Shown piece after piece: positions 10,280 through 21,799 of a stretch of DNA of 64,000 nucleotides. The notes under the pieces were generated by a model that was not told the origin of the DNA, did not search any database, and saw only the letters and a list, made by a program, of their open reading frames with translations. The position numbers and the translations under genes were made by a program. The stretch spans positions 78,194,885 to 78,258,884 of the forward strand of contig JAUPFV010000005.1 in assembly GCA_036936605.1 (NCBI GenBank). Direction: 5' to 3'. The stretch comes from Limnanthes douglasii subsp. nivea (taxonomy: Eukaryota; Streptophyta; Magnoliopsida; Brassicales; Limnanthaceae). The stretch's first letter is position 1, and each line of letters begins with the position of its first letter.

Positions 10280-13200
10280 TATCACCTAGTATATTATAGT
10301 TGGTAAAGTGTGGGTCATATGGACCTTTTGAGTTGAAAACCAAAAACACTTATATACCACATGCTTTAGAGTCATGAATCTTTCAATTCTTAAATCGAAA
10401 AGATTACTGAAATGACTCCAAAGACTCCAAGCATAATCACAGCTAACAAATAGATGATTGACATCTTCACTATTTACGCAAAATTTGTATTTTGAAGCCA
10501 AGTGCAAATGTCTTTTTTATAAAACAAAGTCAATTGGAATTAATTTTTAAAAAATCTTCCATAAAATGAATAAAAACTTCCTTGGAGTAATAGAAACCAA
10601 GATTTTTTTTATAGAAACGAGAAGGTCTATTAGTTTTCCTGATAGAGCTCCAAGTGCATTTATGTTGAAATTATGATCAAGAGAAAAATCATAGATCATA
10701 ACATCAACTTTAGAGGGATCCACTTTGAATTTACTAATCTGGTTCATATGGTTTTCAGGAACAGCGCTAGATAGAGCCTCCAAGTCCCAAGAGCCAGCTT
10801 TCCAGAAATAATTCACCTTGGCATCAAGATATCAGTTGTTGGTAGGAAACTTGTGATCTAAGATTGGAGGCTAGTGGTGCCAATTCTCAGACCAGAAATC
10901 CATATCACCACGCCCCAATAACCACCTTATGTTGCTCTTTGCCACATCTTTGATACCTACAAAGACTCTCATTTTTCCTATAAGCAAACCATAATTTTTT
11001 AGAGAAAGTGGCCTGAATATCAGCTAATTTTTCTGATATCCACCCTCTTCAAAAGGAAAGCAAAGTTTATCCCAAGAAGTCCAATGCATCATTTTTTCAT
11101 TAAATTTAGACCTCCATAAAAACTTGTTAAAAATTCTTTCAATTCTTTTGATAATACAGTTAGGAAGAACTAGATTTTTCATCCAATAGTAAGTTATAGA
11201 CATAAGTATTTCTGTGCAGGGTGATACCGAGATAGAATGTTGGGAGCCTATCAGAGCTAAATCCACTGGAGCTCTCCAATGAATGAATTATACACTGGTG
11301 TAACTTGTTTGAGGTAATGATTCTTGTCTTGTCTTTATTGATAGACTGACCAGACAATAATTGGTACCTGTCTAAGAATCTGCTTAATAGTTCATTTGAA
11401 TTAGGAAGAATGTTAGTATAGATGATGATATCTTCAGAAAATGCAGTACAAGGGACAAAGATTTATTCCTAGAAGCATACTTCATAGACTTGTTCATATA
11501 TAACAACTTATACAGACCTCTAATAAACATTTCCTCACCAATAATAAAGAGGCTTGAAGTTAGGGGATCACCCTGTCTCAAGTCCCTTTTAGATTGAAAA
11601 TAGCCATAGTTGTTACCATTAATTAGGATAGAGAATTTAACCCTCTTAATCATCTTAGAAATTAGACTGATGAAACTACTAGAGAAGCCAAAGTGGGACA
11701 ACGGTTTCAGAATGAAAGAGAAGGACATTTTGTTAAAAGATTTTGACATGTCCAAGTGAATCATAATGTTATCATTCTTAGGCTTTCGATTCAGATCATA
11801 AGCCATCTCTTTGGTAATAAGAATATTTTTATGAATTGATATGTTTTTAACAAAAGTAGTCTAGTAGTTAGAAATAATACAAGGTAGAATAACAGAAAGC
11901 CTAGTATTAATAAGCCTAGAAATTATTCTATTCAACATAGTACAAAGGCTAATAGGTCTATAATTACACCAACTAATAGGATTAGAAGTCTTAAAGATCA
12001 GACTAATCCCAGTAGCAAACATTCTATTAGGCATGTTATAACCCTACAAGAAAGCATTGATAGAAGAACAAAGATCACACTTAATTATGCTCCAACATGT
12101 TTTATAAAATGAAATGTTATACCCATATAAATGAGCAGCACTATCTGCTTTCATACTGTTGATAATATCCCAAATATCTTGTTCATTTACAGGCACCATA
12201 AGGAGAGCATTATCATCACTGGACACCAGCTTGGGGATAGTATCAAATATATCACTCGACATTAGAGCATCCGCTTCATCCTTACTACTAAAAGAATCAC
12301 AAGATATGTAAGAATTAAAGTAGTTAACAACAGAATTTCCAATATTAGGATCATCATATGTTCAAGTATCTTCATGTTTAATTCCTTTTATAGTATTGCT
12401 TCTTCTTTTCTTATCTACATATGCATGATAAAATTTAGAGTTACAGTCAGCCTCCTTAAGCCAGGCATTGTAACATCTATGCCTCCAAAAGGCTTCCTCA
12501 GTTCTAAGAGTCTTGACGTGCAAAGCAGTAGCCTTTTTAAGATGAACATTATAAATTAAGTTATTATCTCTTTGATGAATAATATATATGTTATTCGCAT
12601 TATCCTCAGCATCATTTACTTTACTAAAAATGTTTCAAAATAATTTCTGTTCCAAGAATTTAAACAGCTTTTTAACCTTCTTATTTTAAACCAGAACACC
12701 TTATTAGGAAGAGCAATAATACTTTAATTCCAATTTTGCTCCACCATACTGAAAAAAGATTCATCAGTAGTCCAAACATTTAAAAATTTAAAGCTTCTCT
12801 TCTTGTTTGTATAGTTATTGTTTAATATAGATGCAGAAATAAGAAGAGGGGCATGGTCAGAACAAGTTCTGACCTTGTTGATAACCTGAGTGAAATTGAA
12901 GAGGTTAGACCAGTTGGTGTTTATCATCACGCGATCTAATATTTTCCACTTAATTTTTTGTTCCAGGTGTATTTAGATCCAACCATCCCAGCATCCTCAA
13001 GGTTACATTCATTAATGGCGTTAACAAAGTCCTCAATGTTATTCTGACATTGAGAAGAACAGCCAATCTGCTCATCCACAACAACCACAACATTGAAATC
13101 CCCCATGGTAAGCCAAGCCTTTTTATCAGTAGAAATATTTTTGAGTTCAGACCACAGGTCACCCCTTAGTTGTCTATTACATTTAGCATAAACCACCGTT

Positions 13201-13495
13201 AATAGGAAACTCTACTAATATTAGGATATCAAACCTCAAGATGAAGACATTGATCATGATTAGATAAGATATTAATGTTGATGTCCCTAATCCATAAAAC
13301 CCATATCTTATTAGTAGAATTAACAAAATAATTAGGAAAACCTAATCTAGCAGCCACATCACTTACAACCTCCACCCTAGTCATAGGCTATTAAATAGCA
13401 AGAATCTTCACTTTCTCATTTAAAATAATCTTTTTCAATCTACCAATATTAGAATTGTTATTAACACCATAAACATTCCAACATAGGATTTTAAT
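10280..13495 (-). pseudogene. LINE ORF2: endonuclease, reverse transcriptase, zinc region (decayed)
   Basis: Endonuclease near 13495-12850, with M-G-D-F-N at about 13100 and S-D-H-A-P-L at about 12860. RT spans about 12260-11000; it includes an L-D-M-S-K-S-F block near 11750 and an L-R-Q-G-D-P-L-T block near 11570. The catalytic box, normally F/Y-x-D-D, reads F-S-E-D at 11430-11441, so the first catalytic Asp is lost. A zf-RVT-like stretch (F-C-V-N-S-E-D-V-N-H-L-F) lies at 10286-10507. Several frame changes and stops break the region into pieces. Confidence 0.88.
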
Positions 13496-13525
13496 CATGA
13501 TCAGAAACAGACTTGTACTTTTTCT

Positions 13526-14822
13526 TTATCCCTGAAAGTTACAGAGATTTAAGAGCTCTTTTACTTGGTATTTTTCCTTTACTAACTGTTTTGAACTTTT
13601 TTTCATAATATTGTTAAAGCCATGGTCAGTAGGAGAGGTACATTCACCCCTAATGTTACCTTGTTTTGGAGAGTTATCTTCAGTATGAAGATTGTTATAC
13701 TCATGTGAGAGCTTTGATTCCATGTCTTTATTAAGATTCTTCAAGGCATCTATAATTTCAATGTCTTCACCTTGATTTTTATTGTCACTTAGAGAGTCTT
13801 GCAGCGAATCTTGAACAAGATTGTCTCTTTTTGAAGCAACAAGAACATCATTGAAATTGAGAAGATCATTACAGTTGCCCAGATTTTTAGAAACTTTTGA
13901 AGAAGAAACTGTCTTATCCAGCACCATAGACTTTAGCTTAGGAACATAGACATGATTGTAGATAGTATTACTATTCTTACTCTTATCAATACTCTTGTAA
14001 ACATTTTCATTCTCAGGCAATAAAGTTTCATTTTCGTTTGTGTTCATAACATTTCCAGTAGCATTATTTCTTGTGTCTTTGAACTTTTGACTCTTCAAAC
14101 AATTCTCCACCCTATGTCCTAGATGATAGCAAGAAGAACATTAAGTAGGAAGATTTCTAGGAAACATAAAGCCAGCAGCCTTCATTCCTATGAAAACCTA
14201 CCCAGCATTATTGAATGCTCTATTCTTATCCGAAAATTCAATCTTATATGGAAATCCAATGGTGACAAAAATATTTGTTAACATTTTCTTATTATAAAGA
14301 AATTCAGGAACTCTTCCAAGTTTTACCCAAACCAGCGAAAAAGGGCATTTGTACTTCATGTTAAAGTCAGGTTCCCAGCGTAAAACTCTCATTGTAGAAC
14401 TGCAAATTCTTGCATACATTTATTGACCACACTTTGATAACATCATCTTTCAAATCAAACTCCATAATAAGGTGTCTTGAGTCCAATTTGAAAACATTAT
14501 AGTTACCTCTGAATTTAAAAGAAGCTAGAAAAAGATCAATAGAAGTTTTCTTTGGTAAACCCAGCAAAACATTTCCTATAATCATGATTTTAGCCGAAAG
14601 ATTTAAGTAATCCTTGACGTCACTTGAATATTGGATTGAAATATGGTCTCCACGGCTGTTTACACTTTCAGGAACCAAATTAACAGATGAATCATCACTT
14701 CTATCTTCAACAATATCCGCAAATGATTTCATACTTAAACCATTTTGAACATGTGCTTTGTTTCTTGAGCTAATAACATGGAAATCCTCTTCCTCAAAGA
14801 TTTTATTGCTGTAAATCTCCAT
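13526..14822 (-). pseudogene. LINE ORF1: DUF4283-like and CCHC zinc knuckle protein (decayed)
   Basis: Start at 14822. The first about 150 codons and an overlapping frame down to 14198 match the DUF4283-type ORF1 of plant L1 elements (F-S-L-V-W-V-K-L-G-R-V-P near 14330). A CCHC knuckle, C-X2-C-X4-H-X4-C, is encoded at about 14102-14145, just after an in-frame stop. Downstream to 13526 is a Lys/Asn/Ser-rich tail. ORF1 proteins bind element RNA. At least one frameshift and one stop separate the pieces. Confidence 0.8.
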
Positions 14823-15000
14823 AGCAGAGATAACGGAAACAAAGAGAGATTAAGATGAATAAGAAGAGAAAGCTAGAGTAGAAGAATCCACTGAAGAAGG
14901 AGGGAGAAGCAAGAAACATGGGCTAATCTTGGAGCTCCCCACATTCAAAAAATAGTCTAAAACTATTTTCAATCAGTAACTTGATTCAGCGTTATTTGTT

Positions 15001-15180
15001 TTTTTATTCATCCAAAGTTTGTGTACTTAAAAGTTGAAGCTATTTTTTATTCATCCAAAGTTTATGTACTTAAAAGCTTAAACTAGAGTATTTTTCGGTT
15101 ACAAAAGCCTTATTTTAAGAATTTTTTCGTTTTACATCATTTGGTTACAAAAACCTTATCTCTAAGATTATTGTCTAAGG
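15001..15180. repeat. Two short tandem duplications
   Basis: ATTCATCCAAAGTTT and neighbouring bases are repeated with a period of 43 bp (15006 and 15049). Next, GGTTACAAAAxCCTTAT recurs near 15098 and 15143. The surrounding 14946-15504 is AT-rich with a TA run near 15400 and no recognised gene; its right part may be the worn 5' LTR of copia A. Confidence 0.6.
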
Positions 15181-15504
15181 ATTCTCGATTTCAGATCTTT
15201 CAGTTTGAATATCCTGGTTTGAATTAGAGTTTTCGGCTAACAATGTCATGCAACGCATTTATATTTTGAGCAACTACAATTCTTCATTTATTATATTTTA
15301 TTAATGTCTTATGTTTTGAGAAGCAAACAAGTTCAACTAATAACAATTTATTTTGCTTCATCAAATTAATTAACTAATAATAGGTTAGTTAAACTACATA
15401 TATATATATATATACATGGACAAATGAGATATAATTAATAATAAAAAATATAGTAAGATATCATTCTTTTACATACTTGTTCTTTATTCTTAAGAATTCT
15501 AATA

Positions 15505-17654
15505 TGGTATGAGAGTATGATCAATAAATGATAGCTTGCTACTCTTGATATTTTGAAGGAACCTTTTTGTAAAATGGAAGACACTGATGATGTTCAAAAT
15601 TGAGGAGACTCTGAACAAGATTTGATTCTTGAAAGTGAAAGAAATCTATGCAGTAATAACAGTGAGATGGATGTGAATTACCATTCTGACAGTCCAGGCA
15701 TGTTGATCAGCAACACCAATTTAACAGAGAAAAACTATGTTATTTAGTGTAGAGCTATTAGATTGATGGAAGATTGGTGGAGCGTTTGTTGTTTGTGTTG
15801 AATATGATAGGTGGAATCAAGTGAACAACATGGTTTGTTCATGGATCATAAACTCGATCTCTAATCTTTGAAAGAGCAATTAATTTTCTTAGACAATGCA
15901 AATGAATTGTGGAAAGAAATAGTCCAAAGATATTGTTGCTACAATGGACCTATAGCTTATGAATTAAAGAGATAAATCAGTCTTCTTACTCGAGTAATTC
16001 TGACTGTGGTGGCTTATTTTACAAAACTGAAAATACTATGAGATGAAAGAAATGCTTTGAGACTGTAAGTGTTAAAATAAATGTGAGTGTGGTGTGTATT
16101 TTGAGCGCACCAGAAGAGAGGAGGAGGACACGTCAATACAATTTATGTTTGGGCTTAATAGAATTTTGAAGGAGTTAATGATCAAGTTATTTCTATGGAT
16201 CCGACGCCTTCCATCAACATAGCTTATACTCGTGTTCTCTCTATTGAAAAGAATACTAGTTCGAAGAGTTGATAAAATCCTATTGAAACTTCTGCCATAA
16301 TGGTAAAAAAATATCAAACTGATGGAAAACAAAATTTTGATAAATGAAATAGAGAATATTTGAGATGTATTTAATGTCTTCAAAGATGACATACTAAAGA
16401 TAATTTTTTCAAATTAAAAGGTTATTCTGAATGGTGAGACAATAAAAATAAGAAAAGGAAAACTGGCTCAAGTAGTGCAACTACTTTCTTCAGGACCAAC
16501 ACTCTGAGCAAGTGCTTAGAATTGAAAAGTAGTACAAAGGGTTGTACCTTATCAACAACTAATCATTCAATCTAAGTTTTATTAAATCTCATTATTCTAA
16601 ATTTTGTTTTTCTCGTCATAGTATTTCTAATGTAGCTCTTGTAATAAAGCCAAGCATTTGGCATCTTAGACTTGACATTGTTCCAATAAAGTTCTGAACG
16701 TTGAATGTAATAAATTCTATTGGTGAAGAAAGAGTGTGTGACATTTGTCATATGGCCAAACAACAAAGTAATAGTTTTACTTCTAGTACTTCTCTCACTT
16801 TTGAATTACTGTATTTAGATATATAGGGACCCTATAAGGTACCAACTATTACAAGAAAGAATTACTTCTTGACAATAGCTGATGATTATAATACTAGATG
16901 CACTTGGACGTTTTTACTCAAAAGCAAAACATACATTTTCTTTATTTTCAAGTAGTTTCTTGCTCTGAGTCAAACTCAGTTCAATGCTAAATTCAAGATT
17001 TTGAGGACTGTTAATGGCAAAAAAATTCTTAACAACAAAATTTCTTATTTTTTATATGATCTTGGTGTTACACACCAAAGAACATGTCCTTACACACCTC
17101 AACAGAAAGATATTGTTGAGAGAAATCATAAGAACTTTTTGGAAGTGGAAAGATCTCTTATGTTTCAGTCCAACCTTCCAAAACAAATTGAGGATAATAT
17201 ATTTTTAATGTCACTCATTTTATCAATAGAATGCCTTCAAATATTTTACGGTGGAAGTCACCCTTTGAAAGGCTAATATGAACTCCACCTAATGTGAGTA
17301 CCTTAAAGGTATTTGGTGTTTAGGTTCCACTACTCCAATAAGTTATGATAATTTTTATCCTCGAGCTTTTGAAGCTATCTTTTTTGGATCTACATCCAAT
17401 CAAAAGGGTTAAAAATTGTATAATATCTAGAGATGTTCTTTTCTATGAAAATACTTTTAATTTAAAAATAATGTTATTAATAGCCTTGTCCCTACTCCAA
17501 ATTTCCATCAACATGATGAGGCCCCCATTGATCAACCTGAGTCAATCTTACCATTAAATGATGTTGTATTTACTATAATCATATTAAATGAATTTTTTAT
17601 CTTTTAATTTCGAATGAGAGTGTCAATCCTTCTATTTGACGTGGTAATGATATT
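15505..17654 (+). mobile_element. Copia A, left part (primer site, gag, integrase), decayed
   Basis: TGGTATGAGAGTATGATC at 15505 resembles the initiator-Met primer site of copia elements (consensus TGGTATCAGAGC). Gag remnants at about 15650-16060 contain D-S-P-G-M-L and W-I-I-N-S-I-S, typical of plant copia Gag. Integrase remnants run from about 16650 (W-H-L-R-L) through a zinc C-D-I-C, A-D-D-Y-N near 16885 and Y-T-P-Q-Q-K-D-I-V-E-R-N near 17100. Stops and frameshifts are frequent. Its pol continues at 27773, beyond the inserted element E2. Confidence 0.85.
17650..17654. repeat. E2 target duplication ATATT (left copy)
   Basis: ATATT immediately outside the left LTR, identical to 27773-27777. 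Confidence 0.88.
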
Positions 17655-18010
17655 TGCTGTGGATTATTTCTGCTTAAGGGTACTTTTGTAAAGTGTTTTG
17701 GGAATTTAAGGTTTAAGGTGAAATGTAGATAGATAATTAAGGTGTGTGCTAGTATTAAATTCTGATCACCCTTATTAATGAAAGTAGTTGGGGTATTTAT
17801 ACTTAATTAATGATCCATGGGCCTTTCGGGTCGGATCGTGGGCTTGGGTTAAGTTTAAGAATCCATTAGCCCAAGGTATGAAATGACCAGCACCTAGCTG
17901 AGTCATGTTCTACTAGTTTTATCCTGTTCGTTTGGTCATGGTATTGGTTAAGTCCGAACTTCCCTTCAGATAGGTGTAAGTAGTAGTGTTAGAATTATTC
18001 TACTTTATCA
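17655..18010 (-). repeat. E2 3' LTR (356 bp)
   Basis: Minus-strand ends TGATAAAG...CCACAGCA. Aligned over its full length with 27417-27772 without a net length change. A TATAAATA-type promoter box is present as in the other copy. Confidence 0.92.
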
Positions 18011-18023
18011 ATAGCCCCTTTAG
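18011..18023 (-). other. E2 polypurine tract
   Basis: On the minus strand CTAAAGGGGCTAT directly precedes the 3' LTR. It is the expected priming site for plus-strand DNA synthesis. E3 has a similar CTAGGGGGCTAC at the same place. Confidence 0.7.
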
Positions 18024-18179
18024 GTCTTGCAAATAATATTTGGAAGAACTAACTCGAAAAAATAAAACTCAATATATATTTTATGTGATCCTCTGATATG
18101 TCTTTTGTATCAGAACTAAAGAAATTAACCTTCATGTTAAGAAGTCCAAGAGTCATTCTGATCGGATCTCGAATAGACT

Positions 18180-18400
18180 AACTTCACCGTTAAAAATTCC
18201 AAAAGCCATTTTTTGGCGTGGGACACGTGTCAAGTTGTGGTTTGACCTTTTAGCCGTTTTTTACCTAGATTCATGTACCTACTTGGCTAAAAAGTTACTT
18301 AGGGTGTAACCCCCATACTTCATAACCTGTAATCACCACTTTGATCGATTTGTCTTCTCCTAGGTAAACTCCCACATTTTCATTGTTATATAAATCGATT
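18180..18400 (+). promoter_or_regulatory. Candidate promoter of the E2 antisense gene
   Basis: A CACGTG box at 18224-18229 (within GGACACGTGTC) and a TATATAAA box at 18387-18394 lie upstream of the first ATG of the antisense gene (18570). E3 has the same arrangement in otherwise dissimilar sequence. CACGTG boxes are bound by bZIP and bHLH factors in plants. That this is a working promoter is inference. Confidence 0.5.
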
Positions 18401-18569
18401 TTACTTTTCTATTGTCTCTAAGAACACAAATATTTCTAAAAAGAGAAAGTTTAGGAATCTTCTTAAACCGTGTCTGGGTATATTTATGTTCATAGCCAGA
18501 AACGCATTGGTAAAAAGAATTTGGTTGAATTTATCTGATTTGTAGAAAGCAACAAAAGTTGCAAGTGAC

Positions 18570-21361
18570 GTGAGAATTTCACCTGGTCTCCCTACCTCTC
18601 CTGCCGAAGAAATTGATCGACCAAAAACAAGCACATATCAAGCTTCATCATTATCGAAGACATCAAAGGTCAGAAAATTACTTTTTATCCCAACCCTATC
18701 TCCTCTTCAGTCGGGGTCTTTTGTTCAAGAGTCCCAAAATCCCTTAACTAATGAAAATGCAGTTTCTAGTGTTAGGAAACCTTTGCCTTTCCTAGCCATG
18801 GGTTCAGATGTTGAGAAGCCCACTGAGAAAAACACCCCTCGCCAAATAACTCGTCAATCCAAAGCTAAAACTACTCTTAGTTATTTGAAACCTGCTAGTT
18901 CGGAGATGATAAATCCCCTAGCAGAAACTAAGCCATTTGAACAACAATCAAGCATAATGGAAGAAACCATGGAGGATAGTATAGAAGATATTCCTTTTGA
19001 GACATCTGGACAGATAGAGGACACTGTAGCAGATCGGAAGGGAAAAGTTAAAGTGGGTCTGCCAAACACTGAGTCGTTTGCGGAGTGTCTGGAAGGGAAA
19101 GTGGGGCCAAACTTTAAGAAAGTCAGCGTGAAGTACTTGATAGCCCTCCAAAACATTGCTTATGCGTACACCCATACTGCTGAGTTGGGTTGTATCCGAA
19201 CAAAGTGGGGCTTCCCGGATTCTGTTAAGGTGAGAATCCCAATCACTCCGAAGACTCCTGTGGACTGCAAGTCTCGTGAGCTAGTAGTATACACCAAAGT
19301 GTTCAATTGGGGACTCCGGTTCCCTTTGGATCCAGAGATAGTCATGTACTTTCACCTGATAAAATTATGTCTGAGTCAGCTGAGTCTGAACACATGGTAC
19401 ACTTTGATGGTAGCATAATGGCATCAAGGTTATCAAAAATTTCACTACCCATGGAGCAATTCGCTGTTGTGGCGAGTCTAAGGAAGAACCACCACATCCC
19501 ATTTTACCACTACAATATGGGAAACGATTATAATGTGGTAAATGACTTGCTGGAGTCCGAAAAACCATGGAGGAACCAATTCCCATTTATCAGTCAAGCA
19601 TGGGAGAACGGGAAAAAGATAAAAAGTGACGCTAATCCAAGTCAACTGACCAGTCGTTGGAAGAGTATAGGTAACTTTTATTTATGTTTCCCTTAGTTCT
19701 TCAATATTGTGTTGTCATTCCAAACTGACTTGTGTTTTTTTTTAGTTTTTTCAAAGAATTTTTCAGGGAAGACCTTCTTTTTCATACAATGACTTCGATA
19801 ATGATGGTTTAGCACCTGTGTTAAGCTAAATGCATGGGCATCAAAGAAATGGGAAGACGGTTTCCACAATTGCTTCACTTCAGGGAACTTTGTAAGGTCT
19901 CACTTGTGGAACACTTCAGGGAATAAAGACCTCACTTGAGAACAACTGACCACTCCTTATCCCACAGATGTTATCTAGAAGAGAGTTGAGGCTAAGGATT
20001 TTCAAACTTTATCTGTCTTCCAGGGTCAAAGCCCCTAGCCACCTGGACAAGATGAAGAACAAGAAAAAGAAGAAAGCACAACGGACCCATCCCAGCAAGT
20101 CACCTAAGGGGTCAGCTCAAAAAATCAAGGAGGAATCAATACTACTTTCCTAGAGGCAGTTGAATTTATAGTCAAAGAGATTGGTGGATCGGATGACCCA
20201 CCCGATATCACAGCGAAGGATAAGAGACGCAAGGTAAGCAATGATGAAAAATCTGCAAAGAAAAAGAAAGTTACCCTAGGATCAAAGATAATTTTGCGTC
20301 CTTCTGAAATCCCTTCTCTTATTCCTGCTGATCTTACTTTGCAAGACGAAATTCCACCTAACCTTTATTCTGAACAGGCCACTGCTAAAGGAGAAGTCAA
20401 TCTAGATGTATTTTAGAACATTAATATGTATTTTAATGATCTAGACAGGGATTATTTTGCGGGGCCTTATTGTCCTTCCAATTCGGCCAACACTATAACC
20501 CATAATGGTGAGACATGTGTGATATCAAGCGAACAAGACACTCTGAGTCATGCCCTTTTAGGTTACATTTGTCCGCTAGTTGACCTGGAAAGGCAAATTA
20601 GGGAACAAACAACTACCATAACATCCCTGACTACAGAAAACCAGGGCTTGACGAATAGTCTCTATACCGCTCAGCAAAGCGTAGAATCCTTGAAGAAGGA
20701 AAAATAAGATTTTACTGCCAAATTGCGCAAGTCAGAAGATGCTCAGAAATAGCTCCAGATAAAGTATTCCAGGTTGGTAACTTGTTCCTCAAACAATATC
20801 AAAACATTGAAGGAGCAACTAGAAGCTAGAGATAGTATTGTCAAGACTTTATCCGAGGACAAAGTCAACTTGGAGAATCTTCTTAACAAGAAGACAGAAG
20901 AGAATGCATATTTAGTAAACAAGAAAGCCGAACAGATAGCTGCAGGAATAGAGAAGTAGGCTTCTGAAGTGGTGGACTGTTTGGAGACAAGAGATGATGG
21001 GATTAAGTCTGATATGGTCTTGCTATTTCACGAGACTTTTCCGAAGAAGACCCTTGGTCCTTTGTGGAAATTTATGGAATATAACGACCTTCTTTTTCAT
21101 ACAATGGTTGATGGTGATAAGAATAACTATGCAAGTAGAGAAGAATTTGACGATAATGAAGGAATTGGAGAGAGTTCAAGTGTTGAACTCAAAATCCCAA
21201 GACAAATAAAGGTAATGAGGGCAACAAAGGGAAAAAGCCCTAAGGTTTTGTTGTTATTTTGTGTTTTGAAACTAAAGTCCTTGGACGGCCAAAGTATTTG
21301 TTACATTTTTGAATTTCTATCTTATGAACCAAAGTCCTTGAAGGGTCAAGGCATTTTTTAA
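18570..21361 (+). pseudogene. Antisense extra gene of E2 (conserved domain plus coiled coil), broken
   Basis: Lies between pol and the 3' LTR, on the strand opposite to gag-pol. The first 282 codons hold a Ser/Pro/Lys-rich N-terminus (to about residue 180) and then a domain shared with E3: W-G-F-P, V-K-V-R, P-L-D-P-E-I-V, N-T-W-Y-T. Comparison with E3 puts a 1-bp loss near 19410; the protein continues in another frame at about 19418-19696 (I-M-A-S-R-L, F-P-F-I-S). After a possible intron starting near 19663 comes a Lys-rich stretch and a coiled coil at about 20567-20960, with several stops. No catalytic motif is visible. Extra antisense ORFs of unknown function are known in Tat/Retand elements. 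Confidence 0.75.
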
Positions 21362-21680
21362 CTATGGATCGGGTATTTTCCGATCAAGCTTTAATATCAT
21401 ATTTTTCTTTGTACAAATCTTGTTTGTCTCTTTATAGCCAATGTTTAAATAGCTTTCAATATTTTTTATTCGTTAAATAAGCATTTAATAACCATTAAAT
21501 AATTCCAATCACAAATGTTAAATGATCGTGATCAAATGTTTAATCAACTCAAATACTTCATTTGAGAGTCAGGGTGTTTAATAAATATTTAATATCCGAG
21601 CATCTCATACTTATGGCTAAGTTAAAAAGAAGTTTGCACCAGACTTTTGAAAAAGGCATAAGATATTATTGAAAAACTCG

Positions 21681-21721
21681 GACACCTCGTTAAAACCTCC
21701 CCGCGCCACCAAGGTAGGAAA
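21681..21721. other. Conserved 41-nt non-coding block, E2 copy
   Basis: Matches 53476-53516 in E3 at 39 of 41 positions. The core on the plus strand is AAAACCTCCCCGCGCCACC. It lies between the end of pol and the end of the antisense gene. Flanking sequence does not align nearly as well. Function unknown. Confidence 0.8.
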
Positions 21722-21799
21722 GATTATGCCCCCTAATATATACATTGACATTCAAAAATAAAATATTTACAAGAGAGTTTTATTCTAAGTATAACTTGA

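Larger units (their letters stand above)
7419..14945 (-). mobile_element. L1-type LINE, decayed, split by a Pack-MULE
   Basis: Minus-strand non-LTR retrotransposon. In order from high to low coordinates: ORF1 with a DUF4283-like region and CCHC knuckle, endonuclease with GDFN and SDHAPL motifs, reverse transcriptase, zf-RVT-like zinc region, and a C-terminal RNase H like that of plant L1s. A T-rich run at about 7419-7440 may be the poly(A) tail read on the plus strand, which would make 7441-8088 the 3' UTR. Many stops and frameshifts show it is dead. I could not find a convincing target duplication, so both ends are approximate. A 1.5-kb MULE sits inside its RNase H. Confidence 0.85.

Noticed and set aside
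18401..18634. Minus-strand frame across the start of the E2 antisense gene
   Set aside because: Shadow of the plus-strand leader and coding start; nothing comparable in E3.
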